The notes: generated by a model from the letters alone, not told the origin. DNA of 64,000 bases from Metopolophium dirhodum (GCF_019925205.1 NC_083563.1:11355228-11419227); one strand, 5' to 3'. Positions 1 through 14,329 are shown, numbered from the stretch's first letter. Program-made: numbers and translations.

Positions 1-460
1 CGGATTATATGGAACGAGTTTGGCGACCAACACTGTGTATCATGATTATATTATATTATTATAATATTATAATAGCAGTATGATCATCGCTGACGGTAAA
101 GTGCCCCGGCGAATCGGTTTCGGGGAATCGTGTAGCGTCGACAGTGGGTGTGCGTGTGTGTGTAAAGTGGCGCACCCAATTTGTCGAGGAGGGGTAGAGG
201 ATGGGTCACAACCCCCTCACCCCACGAAGGCCTCACCACACGAAAATGTATTTCTACGAAATGCTCCTCTCATCGCTATAGCAGTATCATCTGCAGTATT
301 ATTGTACCTATACCAACCATGTAATTTCGGAAAAATTATTATTAGCACAGTCCCCTTCGAAAATAATTCATCGTTTGTACACGAGTTTGTATTGCAGATG
401 GTTACGCTTAAAAAGATATTAATACAAAATATGCTAATATTATAGTATTAACGCCACTTC
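1..460. other. GC-richer islet at the window edge, no gene supported
   Basis: Positions 80-300 are clearly richer in C, G and CpG than what follows, with a short GT-rich run near 148-163. A 121-codon frame crosses it on the plus strand (80-445), but its translation is low-complexity, matches no family I know, and runs on into AT-rich sequence. It could be the edge of a regulatory region or exon lying upstream of the window. I do not call it a gene. Confidence 0.3.
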
Positions 461-2930
461 CAGTTAACCATTCGTTTTATAACCTTTCATGCCTGTGCAG
501 GTACCCATACAGCATTTTTATACATACTAAGCATTAAACCCAAATGATTGCAATCGTAAATATTCTAATAATTATTCGATTCGTTGTAATCAGATATTTA
601 ATAGCGTGAAACGTTTGATTTGCATTCTCACTTCGTTGTTGGCATATTAAATGTTTTCCAATTTATATTAATAAAAAAAACCTAAATTCAATCATAACGT
701 GATGTATTCAACAGGCTTTGTAAGTCGTAAACAAAATGCAATAAAATACGAGAAATGTGATTGAAAATGCTGTAAATAATTTATACTATGAAAATAAAAG
801 CAAACAAAGCTAAAAACTAGTTTTTGCGGATAGTTTGTTTTTTTTTCGCATTGGACATTATTTCAATGGTAAAATGTGCAAGATAAAGTGTATAAAATAT
901 TTTATCAAAATAATATATTGTGTAACTGGCGCTGCGTATGAATAAATTGCATTTTACTTATTAAGTTTAGTATAAAATTGATTGTACTATTTTAGAAATA
1001 TGATATCGAACTTAATTTAAAAAATATTATACTTGAACACTTAATTAATCATTTTCTTTGATATTTTATAAGTACACAATTTACGTAGCCATTTATTGAT
1101 TTTTAACATTTCTAAACTAAAAGACAACAAAATTAGTTATTTTTGATAATTTTGTGTAAAACAGATTTTTTTTACAGATTTTGTAAACTAGAAATTATTA
1201 TTTTCATTATTACAAAACTATTTTTACTGTTTGTGTTTGGCAAATAGAGATAACAAACTGGACTTGTACGTAGTTTTTACCCCCTCAATAGTAATCAATC
1301 TAGTGGTTTAAATGATAATTGTTTTTATAGGATAAGTTGTAGTAGTTGTGAGACATATGTTGGTCATGTAATAAAACAACTTTGATAGTTGAAATGTAAT
1401 ATTACCATGGTAAATGTCCATGTAAAATCATTTAGAAATGTATAACACTGTACTCATGTGTAATAATATGTAACTAGTGTATTAATATTATGTCAAAGTT
1501 TTAGAAATTATATTGAGATTTTAAACATGTCTGCATAACAAAAGTACCATTTCAATTCATGTCAACCGTTTGACAGTAAAACTTGTCATCATTATACGAT
1601 GACCAATTGAACTGTAAAAAAAAAAAAATTAAAAACTTTCTATACTGGAATGAAAGTTTTAATAAATGAAAATCAAACATATTTAACTAAATCAAACATA
1701 AATACACTGCAATAATGTTGTGAATAGAAATTAATTAGGAAAATTATAAGATGATCGCGAGAAATAATTAAGGCTTCTGTTTCTGAATCGAATGAATTAG
1801 TTTCGAAAAATTAAGTTAAAGCTGACAAACTATTGATTTATTACAAGTACACACAACTTAGTGTTTATGTCAAAAAAATGAAAATATTTCTAGCATTTAA
1901 CGTTTGAAACCCCGAATTAAAAAATACAAGAGTATCTTCGCTGCAGTACCTATAATAGGTACATTCTATGCACAAATTGAATATATTTATATTTTATAAT
2001 TATTTTTTTATTTTGTTTTATACTTCTATAATTATATTATCAAACCACCATTTTATTTATTATACTTTTAATAATGTATTAGAGACTGCTATTCTTCACA
2101 ATAAATATTTTTGAATTATTTCTCCATACATGTTGACAAATTATAATATATTTATGCAATAAACCTGCATTTTTATTTTGATAATTCTGTACAAATTACT
2201 TTAAATACAATTTAATAATATTAATATATAATATTAGCAGGTTACACCGTTTCAATATTTTGATTTATTTCACGAATATCACATACAGGTCACCTATGAA
2301 AAAATATAATTAAATGAAAAAAATGAGTATAAACTTTACCCTAATATCTAATGGTGCACTATATTAAAATTAATGTTTTTTTTTAATATTCATGCTGTGA
2401 ATAAATATTCCTACTAAACCTTTGGTTAAAAAAACTTTTTTTTGTATAGTGAAGGAAATTGAAATAAAATGTATATTACCCCATTTTCAAGAGCATATAA
2501 AATTATTTCTAATTAAAGTCAGATTTTCATTATCCGGATTATCATGGTAATATAATTAATATTATATATTATGATATTTATTGAATTTTTTTTTAAATAA
2601 ATCGTGTACATTAGTTTATAAAAATGATCAACGAATAACTCGTATCAACTCGTATATTTTTAAATGTATTTATTATTACATTTGTGAATTTAGAATTATT
2701 AATGTAAATACCTAAATATACCTAACCTAACCTAAATATTGACATAAAATAAATATACCATGTTTCCACAAAAACAGGGTCCACTGTATAACTAGGTAAG
2801 ATACTTATTTTCCTCAGTAGGTACCCTTTACATATCTTTGTATTCAGTTTGCGGCACATGATGTTAAACTATAATTGGATCCCAAATTCCTATATGATTT
2901 TCGATTTTTTATTTCTCGTGTTTTGCGCTT
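461..2930. other. AT-rich stretch without recognisable gene
   Basis: Plain AT-rich DNA with A and T homopolymers. The one pattern noted is three consecutive CCTAA units at 2721-2735, the complement of the insect telomere unit TTAGG. Such a short interstitial run is expected by chance in DNA this rich in CCTAA. A pyrimidine-rich tract ending in CAG lies just before 500 and resembles a 3' splice site, but no open exon follows it. Confidence 0.5.
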
Positions 2931-3520
2931 GCGCAACGACTTCACTTTTTCTGTTTTCGTGGACACACGGTACTTAATATACAGTATAAAAACCAGGAAC
3001 GCTCTATATGAAATAAACGAAGCAACGTGGGTGGGATGTGGTGCTAACTATTAAAACCATCGTAAATAATTTTACTAGAGCCACAGCCATCATATCACTC
3101 GTCGACACAATCAAAACGAGTCGGTATTATTATTATAACCATGGTGATAATATTATTATTATAGCCGTGCGTAAGTCAGACCTGGTATGTTAATTTGAAG
3201 CACGAACTTGACGGTGGTATACGTTTTTCAAAGCTATCTAATTTCCACGGGCGTTAAATACTCATGTAAACACCCCAATACATCTGCGTTCCGGCTGTTA
3301 CTCCGCAGGGCATTGCGGTAAAGGACTTGGAAGGTAGACGCGGGGCAATAGTCGTTTATCTGATTACAAAGTTTCAGTCGGGCTAAAAGCTTTAAATAAC
3401 AATCGTCCACGTTTTTACGAGAGTCGTTAAATTAGGGTAAGTACGCGCTCTGTAGAGTAAAACACATACACCGTGACGTGTATACATATATATATATAGG
3501 GGCGCGGGTGTCACAGAGAG
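2931..3520. other. GC-richer islet, possible cis-regulatory element
   Basis: This stretch has balanced base composition and repeated CpG inside AT-rich DNA, including the segment around 3290-3450. No long frame crosses it on either strand, which argues against an exon. Islets of this kind in insect introns are often conserved non-coding elements, but conservation cannot be judged from one sequence. It ends in a short TA run near 3481-3498. Confidence 0.25.
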
Positions 3521-6500
3521 AATAAATAATGATCCAAGATGAAATAAATGAAAAAATTTTCGCTCTTAACGTTGGCCAAATTTACCGAGAAGAACAAAAA
3601 TTCGTCAGACATACGATAAATCAAGAAATGCAGATGATGATGATCGTCATCATTATAACCATCATAATCCAACTATAGATATCATATATAATTGTTTAAT
3701 AATTAATATAATTATCATCGACAAATCGTGTTTTCATCTTTACGTGATTATACCTATGTTATCCAGCTATGAAAATCTGACACTTTAAAGTGGGCAAAGA
3801 ACAGAACGTTGTTAAAACTACCGAATTCCCACCTGGGACTAAACAATAGAGCCGTCGCGTTAGATAGGCAACTCTCGATCGCTTTAATGGTCACGACTCA
3901 CCAACCACAATGCAATATCGATATTATTGAACATTAAACGTCACCACTAATATCTCGGAACGAATTTTCACATGTTTTATGTTTGTATTTATAATACAGA
4001 TAATGAGATTTTGCAAAGTTAAACGTTTCATAGTAATTTGCAATAATCATAATATAATAAATGTACCAAACAGTTTATTTAATGTTGCCAAATTGTTAAA
4101 GAAATTAAATTGTACATCCATATAGTAGTATGTGTTCTGATTTTATTTAAAAAAAAAAAAAAGTGCCTAGCTGTACCTACTTAAAGTATATAATAACCTA
4201 TATAATATCTTTAAAAAAATATATATAAATGTTTAATTAATCTCATATTGTATACAATTTAAAATATTTAATTATTCGTATAATATGAATGTATATTGTA
4301 TATCTAATATTATAATTATTAAACTTATAACAATTTTTTTATAAAACAATAAAACATACATATTTTATATGATAACAAATAACAATGTACAAAATATAAA
4401 TGTACATTGTTGGTATAATGAAATCATCATTATAATCAATTATTAAATAAGGCGGTTCATCTACTTCAGTGAAAGTTTATTATACTTTTTAATTTTTATT
4501 GCTTTTTAGTAGCAATAAAATTGTATGAAACTATTTATACGATAAAATATTTTATTTTTAATACAAAATAGTAATTTAGTAAATTAAAACAAAATTGCTA
4601 GGAAGTAAAAAAAATAATACCTCTGTAAAATAAGTGCTTTGTAATTCAGTCACAAATATTTTATTGTCTCAGCGTTTTTATGAGAAGGTTTTTCATAAAT
4701 ACCAGGATTATGGAATTATAGCAAAGGTCTGACTTAGCATAAAGCAGAAAGGATAAAAAGTACTTAAAGCCCAAAAAGAGTAAAAACACTGTATATAATT
4801 AAAGGCATAAAATACAATGTTTATACTATTTTGTTGATTGTAAGTTTGGCGTATAAATATATTTGAAATGTAAAATCAAATCGATCAATTAACAGTAATA
4901 TTATTAAACTTGATAAAATAAATATATTTTTTTTATTATTGTTTTAAAAGTGAATGCAAAACTGTAATAAAATTCTAAATAGGTTACAGAGATTTACATT
5001 ATTGAAAATTAATTTACAAGTAAAAATATTATCATATTATTCAGCATCGTCGAAAATGTTACTTACAGAAATAGACAAGTTACTTACTTGATAGTTAAAC
5101 GTGTTAAATTTAAATATATTGTGCTACTGCGGTGAACTCTTTAAACTTAATCCTTTTTAGTTTTTACTATTTCTTGACCATAACGGTGGTCACTACAATA
5201 CATTGAAATGCATCCATGATTTGTTTTTAGATTTTTTAATAATTAAAAATATTCAATTGTATATTTATACGTACATCAATTTGTTATAAAGTGTATTCAA
5301 TTGGGTACCTATATACAATAAGTTTCAATCTCATTACAATATAAAATTGTTAAGCCAATAAGGACTACTTTTTTTACCACAACAGAAAACCAACTAAAAT
5401 GTTTTTATTAAAACAATCGTGTTTATTTACTTTATATTTTATAACAAGTTGTAAGGTATTTTTTTTTCAATAAGTTTCTCGTAATTTTCAGTAGCATTTC
5501 GGAGGAAAACAAAAATTACATTTTGAAGTTCTAACTAGATAACATATTTTTCAATCGATATTTATGGCAATATAAAACAGTTGAATCACACTTTCTGTGA
5601 AAAAAATAATAATACACCAAATGAAGGTACAAATAATACCCTATTTGAATGATGCAAAATTAAAAAAAAAAACATTTCCAGTTGCGCTCATTTTGTTTAT
5701 AGTGCTCTATAATATTATGATGGCATTATTTATTTATACGAAAGATTTTATCAAGCTATCTATTATAAACATATAGGTAACGTATTATTGCAATTGTGAT
5801 TTGTTTTACATTAATAACATTTTATATGATGGTCGTATTTCATAATACCAAAGCAATATCTATTCGAAAGATAATCATTGGAACCGCTGGAGGGTAACGG
5901 AACCGATTTTCAAATTCCATTTTAAAGGTAGGTTATAGGTATATGGTTAATCGATTGGAACCCCAGTTAAATTTGTTGTACGAGGTTTGAAATCTCAACT
6001 AAGATTCACAACAAATCCGAGAAACGTATATAGTACAAATGCTATCAATAATTTTCTATAGTATCTCATTAAGGTTCATAATTTATGGAAACTATTATTT
6101 TAGATATATGGCATTTTGGTCATTTTAATTGTATTTGAGTTTTCAATTGATTTTAGTGGTATAGTAAACCAACTAATTTTGAACTAATTTTGTTAGCTCA
6201 AGTCCAACTAACTTGTCTAACCAATTGTATCAACAAAAATTTAAAATATATTTTTACAATTTATAATATTTTAGCCATCCTTTAGTTACAGTAAAATATC
6301 CAGGATATAACATGAATATATTAAATCCGAAATATTTACCTTCGGGCAAAGAACGGTGTACCTCATTATTATTATGCATCCAAAATAATGTTCCGTTGTA
6401 TTGTCAGTAAATAGAAAATCGGAAAATAGTTATTCGATATGCCGATCACGCGCTTGTAATAAATTGTTTTGTACATTACGGCACTCACTGATCCAAAAAA

Positions 6501-7095
6501 TAATTACTTAGCTAGGTACTTTTTCAAATTTTATATCAAACGTCAAGTAAAAAAAAACACATTTACTCAACTCGACTGATAAAAACTTCACCTTAGGCTA
6601 AAAATTAAATTAAACTTAAATCATTCTAACTTCCTCATTAAAACGTCAATTATAGCTTCGGAATTCAGACCACCCTGCTCGTTTTATCAAACTTGTAATT
6701 CACCTAACATTATTCCCCATTTACAAACGCCAATAATGTATTTAGAAGTTTTAAAACAAAAATAAAACACTAATTGATAACCTCAAAAAATATTGAATCC
6801 TCAATAGGTAGTATGAAATATACAAAATAAAATTCCAAGAGTAAATTCAACATAATTATGTATTAATAATGTACCTACATGATCAATATATAAAAAACAA
6901 TTACTATAGGTTGTGAATTGTGATTCATAAAGACTTTAAAAGATAAAAACATATATATTAGTGGTGTTACACCAAAAAAATTAGTGCCAGAACAAAGCAT
7001 TTTAATCAATTGAATTGTGGCCCTTGACTACAAACAACAAATGCTTGAAGTTGTCCCGTATGAATTTAAAAATGTCTAGGTTTCTACTAAAAGAT
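3521..7095. other. AT-rich stretch without recognisable gene
   Basis: I see only AT-rich sequence with poly-A and poly-T tracts (for example about 4148-4161). There is no open frame above 60 codons, no RNA-gene signature and no clear inverted-repeat element. A short tract of more balanced composition at 5875-6030 is unexplained. Confidence 0.5.
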
Positions 7096-7107
7096 AATAG
7101 ATTTAAG

Positions 7108-7690
7108 GATTTTTTTTTCTTTTTTCCTTACCCTTCTTCCCAACTATATGGGGTCGATCACCCTTATTCTGCACATCCATAGGGCTCTGTCCTCCGTCTA
7201 TCCTTTATACTTACACAGTTACACCAGATACTTTTGTGTCATTCTCTATTCTGTCTATCCATCTGTTATTCGGGCCAGCTTGTCTTCTGCATTTATTCCC
7301 ATAGCCACACGTAATTCCTCCTAGTTACCTCTTTTCATAATATGATTGAACCATCTTAACCTATTTTTCCTCATTTTCTTTATAATTGTAGCCACTCCCA
7401 CAGTACCCCTAATGAATTAATTGTATATTTTACCCTACCTTGTCACTCCATAAGTCGATCTTAATATTCTATATCTGTTACCCTCACTCTCTGCTCTGTT
7501 GTATTGTTCAGTATCCAATATTCCGATCCATACAACATGAATCTTGCAATTTCTGTATAAAATATACCTATGAATCTCAACGGCACCGACTTTCCGCACA
7601 AAATACCTAGTGCATCTTTTCACATCATCTAAACACATACAATCCTATTTCTGACGTCATTATCTTTAGGACCACTGATCTTAAGCACTG
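7108..7690 (-). pseudogene. Decayed 3' end of a LINE (non-LTR retrotransposon) ORF2
   Basis: Reading the minus strand, several frames together spell the C-terminal tail typical of LINE endonuclease/reverse-transcriptase polyproteins. An open piece lies at 7435-7638. Just before it, in another frame, a tract reads like the usual 'YGSE-W' block. It is followed by RLRWFNHIMKRGN (about 7325-7375), the counterpart of the common 'RLRW-GHV-RR' block, and then DRALWMCRIRVIDP (about 7150-7200), the counterpart of 'DRALWR-RIR-ADP'. At least five in-frame stops and several frame changes show it is dead. The plus-strand T-run at 7110-7127 is where the 3' poly-A tail should be. The reverse transcriptase core and endonuclease are absent, so this is a 5'-truncated copy. 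I favour an RTE-like or related clade, but the tail alone does not settle it. Confidence 0.8.
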
Positions 7691-9060
7691 GTTAACTGAA
7701 AAACCCCTATTCATTTCGTATCAGATATAAGGATGAACAGTTTTAATTTTAAATTTTTAACTGAACAATATTCCATTGTAATTGTAGTTTTTTGTTTCAT
7801 ATCAATAATTAAACCTGAAAGTCAACTGTTTTTGAATGGTTTTAAATTTTCTTCTTCTCAAATTTATTTATATTATTAATAAAATAATAATTATTGAATT
7901 CAATATTTCAGTATTCTAACACTCATATATTTTATATTAATAAATACTTAGGTAAGTCCACTTATCAAATAAAATCAAATTATAGAAGTATACATGGGTA
8001 TCCAATTAAAATGTATATAAAAAAATCCTGATCCATGTTTGTTTTATAATATAAAAATACATAATTCTGTAGAAAAAATTTCTCAACCACACACATTAAT
8101 GAATAACATTTTCTGATTGAATAATATTAATATAAATATTTATTCAAGCAATCAAAAATTACTAACAAACCATCATTACTTTCTCGGGAAATTGATCTAC
8201 AAACATTTGTAGTATCAAGTTATATTTATTTATTTCGTATACCGTACTAACAAAACACATATCATATAACTACTAACTAGTCATAATTATTAAATAATAA
8301 CACAAATAAAAATCATATTTATATAACCATATATTATATTGTATATACGAAATATCAATGTTTAAAATTGATCAAATAATCGCAAATTGCAAACGACATT
8401 TAAAACTGATGAATTTTTTTGTTAACTATGAACCAAAATTAACGATAAACAGATAGTTTGTTATTCTTTGAGAAGTTGTCATTTAGCTAACAATATTGTT
8501 AGCTTATACTTCAATAATGCAATCTAAATCATTAAAAGGTGTAGTATAATTATTTTAATAGGTACCTTATAATTCTTAATAGTAATTTTCGTAAGAAAAA
8601 TAATACTTAATTATATTATTTTCATCGGAAGTTATCGACTCATTCTGCTCCTAACAAATTATAGGTATCCTAAATCCTGATTGATAACAACGGACGTCTT
8701 ATTTAACAAACAAACCCAATCCATAGATTTACATTGAGCTACTAAGACAAAAACTACAGATACCCACCATTTTTTGTTCTGTTGTCTGTTATAAATTCAT
8801 CTCTGTCAATTATTATCTTGACCATTAAAAGTTCTGTTATTAGTTTAATACGCAGGGGTTTTTCTGAACACCCTTAATTGCCGCGTCGTATATGGAACAG
8901 AGCAAACTGTAGGGTTGATTTTTTTTTTTTATTTACAACATGAAATTGTTGAGAGGGAAAGATATGTGCACTGAAGTCTGAAGAGTTTCCTTAGGGCCAC
9001 AGCTGTTGGAAAGGCTCCGGGAAAACTGGCAGGTAACCGTAAAAACGCGCATGCGCGAGT
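7691..9060. other. AT-rich stretch without recognisable gene
   Basis: Nothing beyond AT-rich sequence is visible. A perfect donor-like GTAAGT at 7952-7957 follows TTAG, but the preceding tract is not strongly pyrimidine-rich, so I do not call a splice site. Composition becomes more balanced from about 8880, leading into the CA microsatellite. Confidence 0.5.
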
Positions 9061-9092
9061 ACACACACGCACACACACACACACACACACAA
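9061..9092. repeat. (AC)n microsatellite
   Basis: About 15 AC units, interrupted once by GC near 9069. It explains the cysteine/valine-rich minus-strand frame that crosses it. Confidence 0.95.
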
Positions 9093-11699
9093 CCGCGAAA
9101 AATATGCTCCGTACCCGTTTGACTGCTGTTGCGTAACCATCTTTGAAGATAATAACTTATCAACGTGTCAATATAATATATACATACATATTAAATTACT
9201 AAAGAATGAGTGCATAAACGAGTTTTACAATACAAACTATCTACCTACAATTAGTACATTATTTACACGATAACAGTTGGGTAAATTAACTAAATGAATA
9301 TTTTTTGTCGCTGTATGTTTCTTTTTGTGATAAATGATATGATAACAGTTCAGCAAAATTAATTGACAATTAGTAACATTTAAAGTATGAATACTTTTTT
9401 ATTTTATGCATCTGTCAGACGTAGTTACACAAATATAACAGCTTGACAGTTAACGAAATTCTAAAACACTACTTAATTCATTATTTCATATTTTTTTACT
9501 CGCAAATTATATTTCTCTGTTTGTTCGGCAAAAAAACTATTGTGTGCATAAAAAATACACTACGAAAAAATTAAAATCAATATATTATTTAGATATATTA
9601 TTATATTGAACGTAAAATATATAGATACTATGTTATAACGTTAAGGATTTCGGACTTCAAACTTGTAAAATCAATGCCTGCCATGTTATTATTTTATTTT
9701 CTGTGTACTAGTGTACTACATTCTCCATAAAAACACTCTTGTTTCCTGTTCTTGTTATTTTTTTTCGTATTGTTTTTCAAAAATAATCACAAAAATCCAT
9801 GTAGATACATTTTCTTATGGTATAATAATTATTACCCATGTATACATACATTTTTATTTTTCGTTATTCATGTTTTTGTTAGCTTCGAGTTTGATCTGTA
9901 ACAATTATAAATATGTCACATGACTCACACTACGACTACCGAACTCCGTATGACGACGATACAGTCACAGTGTCACATAGTATAATAGAACATAATTTAT
10001 ACATTTTGTGAGTATTATTGTTTTTAAGTGTATAGAAGGCAATACAACTTAATAATAACTGAAATTTTGAATCCTAGTTATTTAAATATATTTAAGATTC
10101 TGATATCTAAATATTTACCCCTGGACCACGGTCAAGGTAATTATATCTATAGGGTCCTACCACTCTCCCTGGATATCTTATATTTAACTGGTCGTTCACT
10201 CGACCACGTTACAGATATATTAGGTATAATTATTATTATAATTTTTTTTTTTAAGAACAAATTACAATGATAATACGTTGATAAAATGTCGATAAAATGT
10301 TAAATATATTTAATCTTTTTTGATTTTTTTGTAATAATTAAACGTTATTAATAATGCAACAAATATTACCTATCTACAGAATCATTTCAAATAAATAAAT
10401 GAAATAATTAGTATTATTTAATTAAATCCTATGCAATAACCAAGAATAAAACCGTATATTTGTAGTCATATTATAATACACGTCATGTATACTGATCCTA
10501 TCCTTTTAGGCGGTACACAATATAATATAATAATCCATTTCATACTATATAATATAATGTATTAATACCATTAACGAGTATTATCTTGCATTATTAGAGT
10601 CTAGTCAACATGGTTTGTACAAGTTGAATTTCCAACGTTTGTCACAAATTCAGACAATAATATTATGAAGGAGATCTATTTATCATTTAATTTATAAACA
10701 TTTTATTGGAATTTGAAACTTATAAAATTGTGTTACTTAAAAGTTGTATTACCGATTTTTCATAAATACTTAAAGATACTATTACTTTGTGGAGAGCGGA
10801 AATTGGAATGTTTTAAAAATATTTATTTTGGGAAATTAGAAAATAAAATGAATTTGCCCTCATGTATAAAGAAAAAAAAAATTAAAACATAATTTTTAAA
10901 ACATGTAAATGAGAGTTTAGAATGTTTAGTTAAGCACTGTAACATAATCATGAAAATACCTGTTAAGACGTATAATTAATTTAGTTAGGTAAATTATTCG
11001 TACCCCGAAAAATAAAAACATTAATGCAAATTTAATTGAATTATATTCTAATTTGAATAAAGCTTATTTTATATGCTTATGGTTCTATATTAAGTACACA
11101 GTACACAATAAAATGTGATTTGACGTAATTCAGTGCTTGGGTTATTTATTATTTTTTTGTAAAACCATTTATAACGATAAAATACAATTATTAAGTCCAA
11201 CGAGATGATAGTAAGATGGTGATGCTGAGTTTTTTTTTACTCAAATAACTAGGTAACTATTTTAAAAGGAATATTTATAAAATTTTTTTAGTTTATTCTA
11301 TTTGAGTAAACCTAAACTTTCAATTAAATTATTATTTTAAGTACAAGAAATCATATTTATTTATTTACTTAAATAAAGAAATAAAGATAAATATTAACTG
11401 TGTATGAACGACAGAGTATCGTAGATTATGTTTTATGATATTTAAAAAAATTCTAAAAACTAAATTAGTTTGAGATGTATTTAAGTTAAAACTTTTCCAA
11501 AAGAATTATTTGATGAAATGTCCGTCTGAGTTTAATATAACATCTCACATTTTCAATAACTGTCATATCAACAAGTCACGAGTATATTGATTACCTAATG
11601 TACATTTTACATGCAATTTTCAAGTTGAGCACGTCTTGATATTCAAATATTGTTATATAATTATAATAGCTATTATCTGAATAGGTACATAAATTATTT
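9093..11699. other. AT-rich stretch without recognisable gene
   Basis: AT-rich sequence with short frames (9711-9923 and 10028-10270, both plus) whose translations are isoleucine/tyrosine-rich, as expected from composition alone. No domain, RNA gene or bounded repeat was recognised. Confidence 0.5.
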
Positions 11700-13151
11700 T
11701 TCTCTGATATACTGTAGTAGTTGTCAAGGGTACTTCTCATTGAGTAGGTCACTGCAGTAATAGATGTGTTAACTTTTAGTTCAATGATAAATCATATTGC
11801 TTACAAAAAAATGAATCTGAGCGGAGACGGTCCGTATGATATATTCAATATTCATATTTCTACTATGGCAATATGTTTTACAATAATTTTTAGAACCTAA
11901 TATGGTAAGTTCAATACATTTTTGCAAAACAAGTTTTATATTTGTTATATTATTTATTATTCTAATAGTATAACATAATTATTGTTAACTTTTTTTAATC
12001 GATACTGACACGCCGTTGAACGATAAAAATAGGTTCGAAGTATAAATAGGCAAAGCTTATAGTTCATATAAATAAATATTTTGAAATCATTTATTTGTGT
12101 ATAGTAAATAATGATACAATAAAGAGATTATTAAGAGTTTCAAGCCCCTAAAAAAGTAGTTTTTTTAATTACAACAGTTTGAAATGTATATAAATAAGAA
12201 TTGTGCCAATATATTTTTAAGCTGGTGTAAGAGCAAATTATCTAAGCGCTTATATTAATTAGTTAAATCATTGAAATCCTAAAAAAAATTTATTTTTTTT
12301 GGTTGTACATAGCACTTTTTATTAAGATTTAGAGAGAATAAATCAAATTAATTCGAAATTATCAATGAGTATACTTAATTTATGTAATAGTAAAAAGTTT
12401 CTTGTATCCGTGATTAATAATTTTTGAATTAAAACAAAATAACAAAATTCGTTTGATGCAAAATCGTTATTATACGGATGAATATAAAATGTCATCAATA
12501 TTTTAACTTAAGATTCATAAAAATTAATTGTGCAATTACGCTTAACTTTATCTTTTATAATTTTTCTAAGGGATATTTATAAAGGACATTGCATTAAATT
12601 TTCAAACCTTAGATATGAATATTTAAAATTTCATGAATTATTAACAGCAAAATTATTTGAAAATGTTCGTGATTTTGTTGAACTTCGTAAAAATTAGAAC
12701 TTTTAATGCTTATAAAAAAGCTTTTTCAAGAGTTTTTACTTACAGACATAAATGTAATTGGAACTTAAATCAAAAAAAAATGTGTAATATCTATAAATTA
12801 CATAAAAGTCAAAATATTTTTAATTTATAATGATGTATGTTATGAATATTTGGTGAAATATTTATGGTTACTTAATTATTTTTTAATTAATTATTTCGTC
12901 AAAAACTAGTTTTGCATGAATATTTGTATTTTTCCATAATTTTAGTTTTGCTTTTCCAGATTATTTTGAAAAGTCCTGAACATTTTTTATTCTGACCTCC
13001 CAAAAGTACAAACAAAATTAAATTTTTTATCAGAAACCTATCAAAGTTGAAAATCGAAGTATAATTATTTTCTTCTATAAAATGCGCATAAATTCACAAA
13101 AAAAGCACACTTTTTTGGAACATCAATAAATTCATCGCCCTCTCAGAATCT
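11700..13151 (+). repeat. Long copy (A) of the dispersed 'ATTCTGAGCG' repeat family
   Basis: The left part carries TTCAATGATAAATCATATTG and then GAATCTGAGCGGAGACGG (11813-11830). The right end carries CCCTCTCAGAATC (13138-13150), which reverse-complements to GATTCTGAGAGGG, so the core word sits in opposite orientation at the two ends. The interior shares stretches with the copy near 52.1-52.7 kb, such as ...TTGCATTAAATTTTCA and AAAATAACAAAA. There is no coding capacity. The layout is that of a non-autonomous element with inverted ends. The outer limits are uncertain by tens of bases. Confidence 0.6.
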
Positions 13152-13660
13152 TCCAATTAACCATTTTCAATACTGATTTATTTTGTACTTCTGTAACGTT
13201 ATATATTTGAAACTAAAAATCAAACACTTTCTTTGGTTTCCATCGAAATAAATAGTCATAGTGCTTATCAGTATTTCAATATCTGATTAGTATAAATAAA
13301 CAAATATTATGAAATATAATATAAATTTTTTTATACTAGGCTTCGAGAATTTATACAATGTAGGATTCCTGGATATCCGTATTGAAATGTATAGGTACTT
13401 TGCCAAAATCTTTGGTGTGTACAATGCACATATCATATAATGTATATACACGTCCAGCGATAGTTCTTAGCCGTTAAGTTCAAACGAAACTTTGACCAAA
13501 CACAATATATGCAATGTATATATACATAGTTTCTATAATAAATACCATCAATTTGATGTCAACGAACTTTAGTGTGGTTACCGATTAAGCGTTCTATTTC
13601 ATCAGTTTTGGTAACTACTATTATACGCACCACGTTAATGAAACCAAACTTCACGACAAT
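13152..13660. other. AT-rich stretch without recognisable gene
   Basis: Nothing specific is visible except moderately balanced sequence from 13,330 to 13,660 leading into the CA array. Confidence 0.45.
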
Positions 13661-13665
13661 CACAC

Positions 13666-13718
<53 letters not shown>
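13661..13718. repeat. (CA)n microsatellite
   Basis: About 27 CA units with two small interruptions. It produces a poly-valine/cysteine frame on the minus strand that should not be taken for protein. Confidence 0.97.
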
Positions 13719-13964
13719 ATAATATAAATGTTGATTTTTTTTTTTACATAACGTTGAAAATATTTTACGATAATATGTAATTTAAGATATTTGCTACGAA
13801 TCACCACCCATGCAATTAATTGTTATAGCGCGTTAACAGTATATTATATTGTAATGTTTAAATCAAATAATATCACTGGAATCCTTACACTATACAGTAT
13901 GATTCACCAATCAGGCTCAGTCAACTCATTTTATCGTTCAATAACGAATTTATTCAAATTATGT

Positions 13965-13997
13965 CTTTTGGAATTTTTCAATTTTTCAGAGGTAAGT
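13965..13997 (+). other. Pyrimidine tract + CAG next to a perfect GTAAGT
   Basis: A T-rich tract ends in TTTTTCAG at 13989 and is followed by AG and then GTAAGT (13992-13997). This is either an overlapping acceptor/donor with two bases between them or a chance pair. A true recursive splice site would have CAG directly abutting GTAAG. See the stronger example at 41,090-41,120. Confidence 0.2.
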
Positions 13998-14329
13998 ACT
14001 ATACCAAATAAGTAGTAATGACAAATTTTAAAAAATAACAGTGTCATAGTGCGATACACATTAGTTTTATACTTTTATCACACGAGGACTACCTATTTTA
14101 CTGTGAACTTTCAAACAGAATATTTTTAATCGTTGACGATTTTGACGCGGATAATATATATTAGTTGTTACAATACCTATTGATGTAGTTTATACTAAAC
14201 TATTCCATGATAACAAGTTAGAAGATATTATGGTAAAACATTTTAATATTTTTACAACATAATATTATAACATTATACTAAATATACTATTAAAAGTTTC
14301 AAAAATTTGAATTTAAGTAAAATATTTAT
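13998..14329. other. AT-rich stretch, nothing recognised
   Basis: AT-rich spacer between the splice-like pair and the CpG-richer islet. No repeat, RNA gene or open frame of note. Confidence 0.5.

Noticed and set aside
80..445. 121-codon plus-strand frame
   Set aside because: Low-complexity translation, no domain, and it ends in AT-rich DNA; best explained by the local GC content.
2719..2737. Interstitial telomere repeat (CCTAA)3
   Set aside because: Three units are too few in DNA where CCTAA-like words are common.
13559..13807. 82-codon minus frame with a poly-valine/cysteine block
   Set aside because: It is the translation of the CA microsatellite at 13661-13718.
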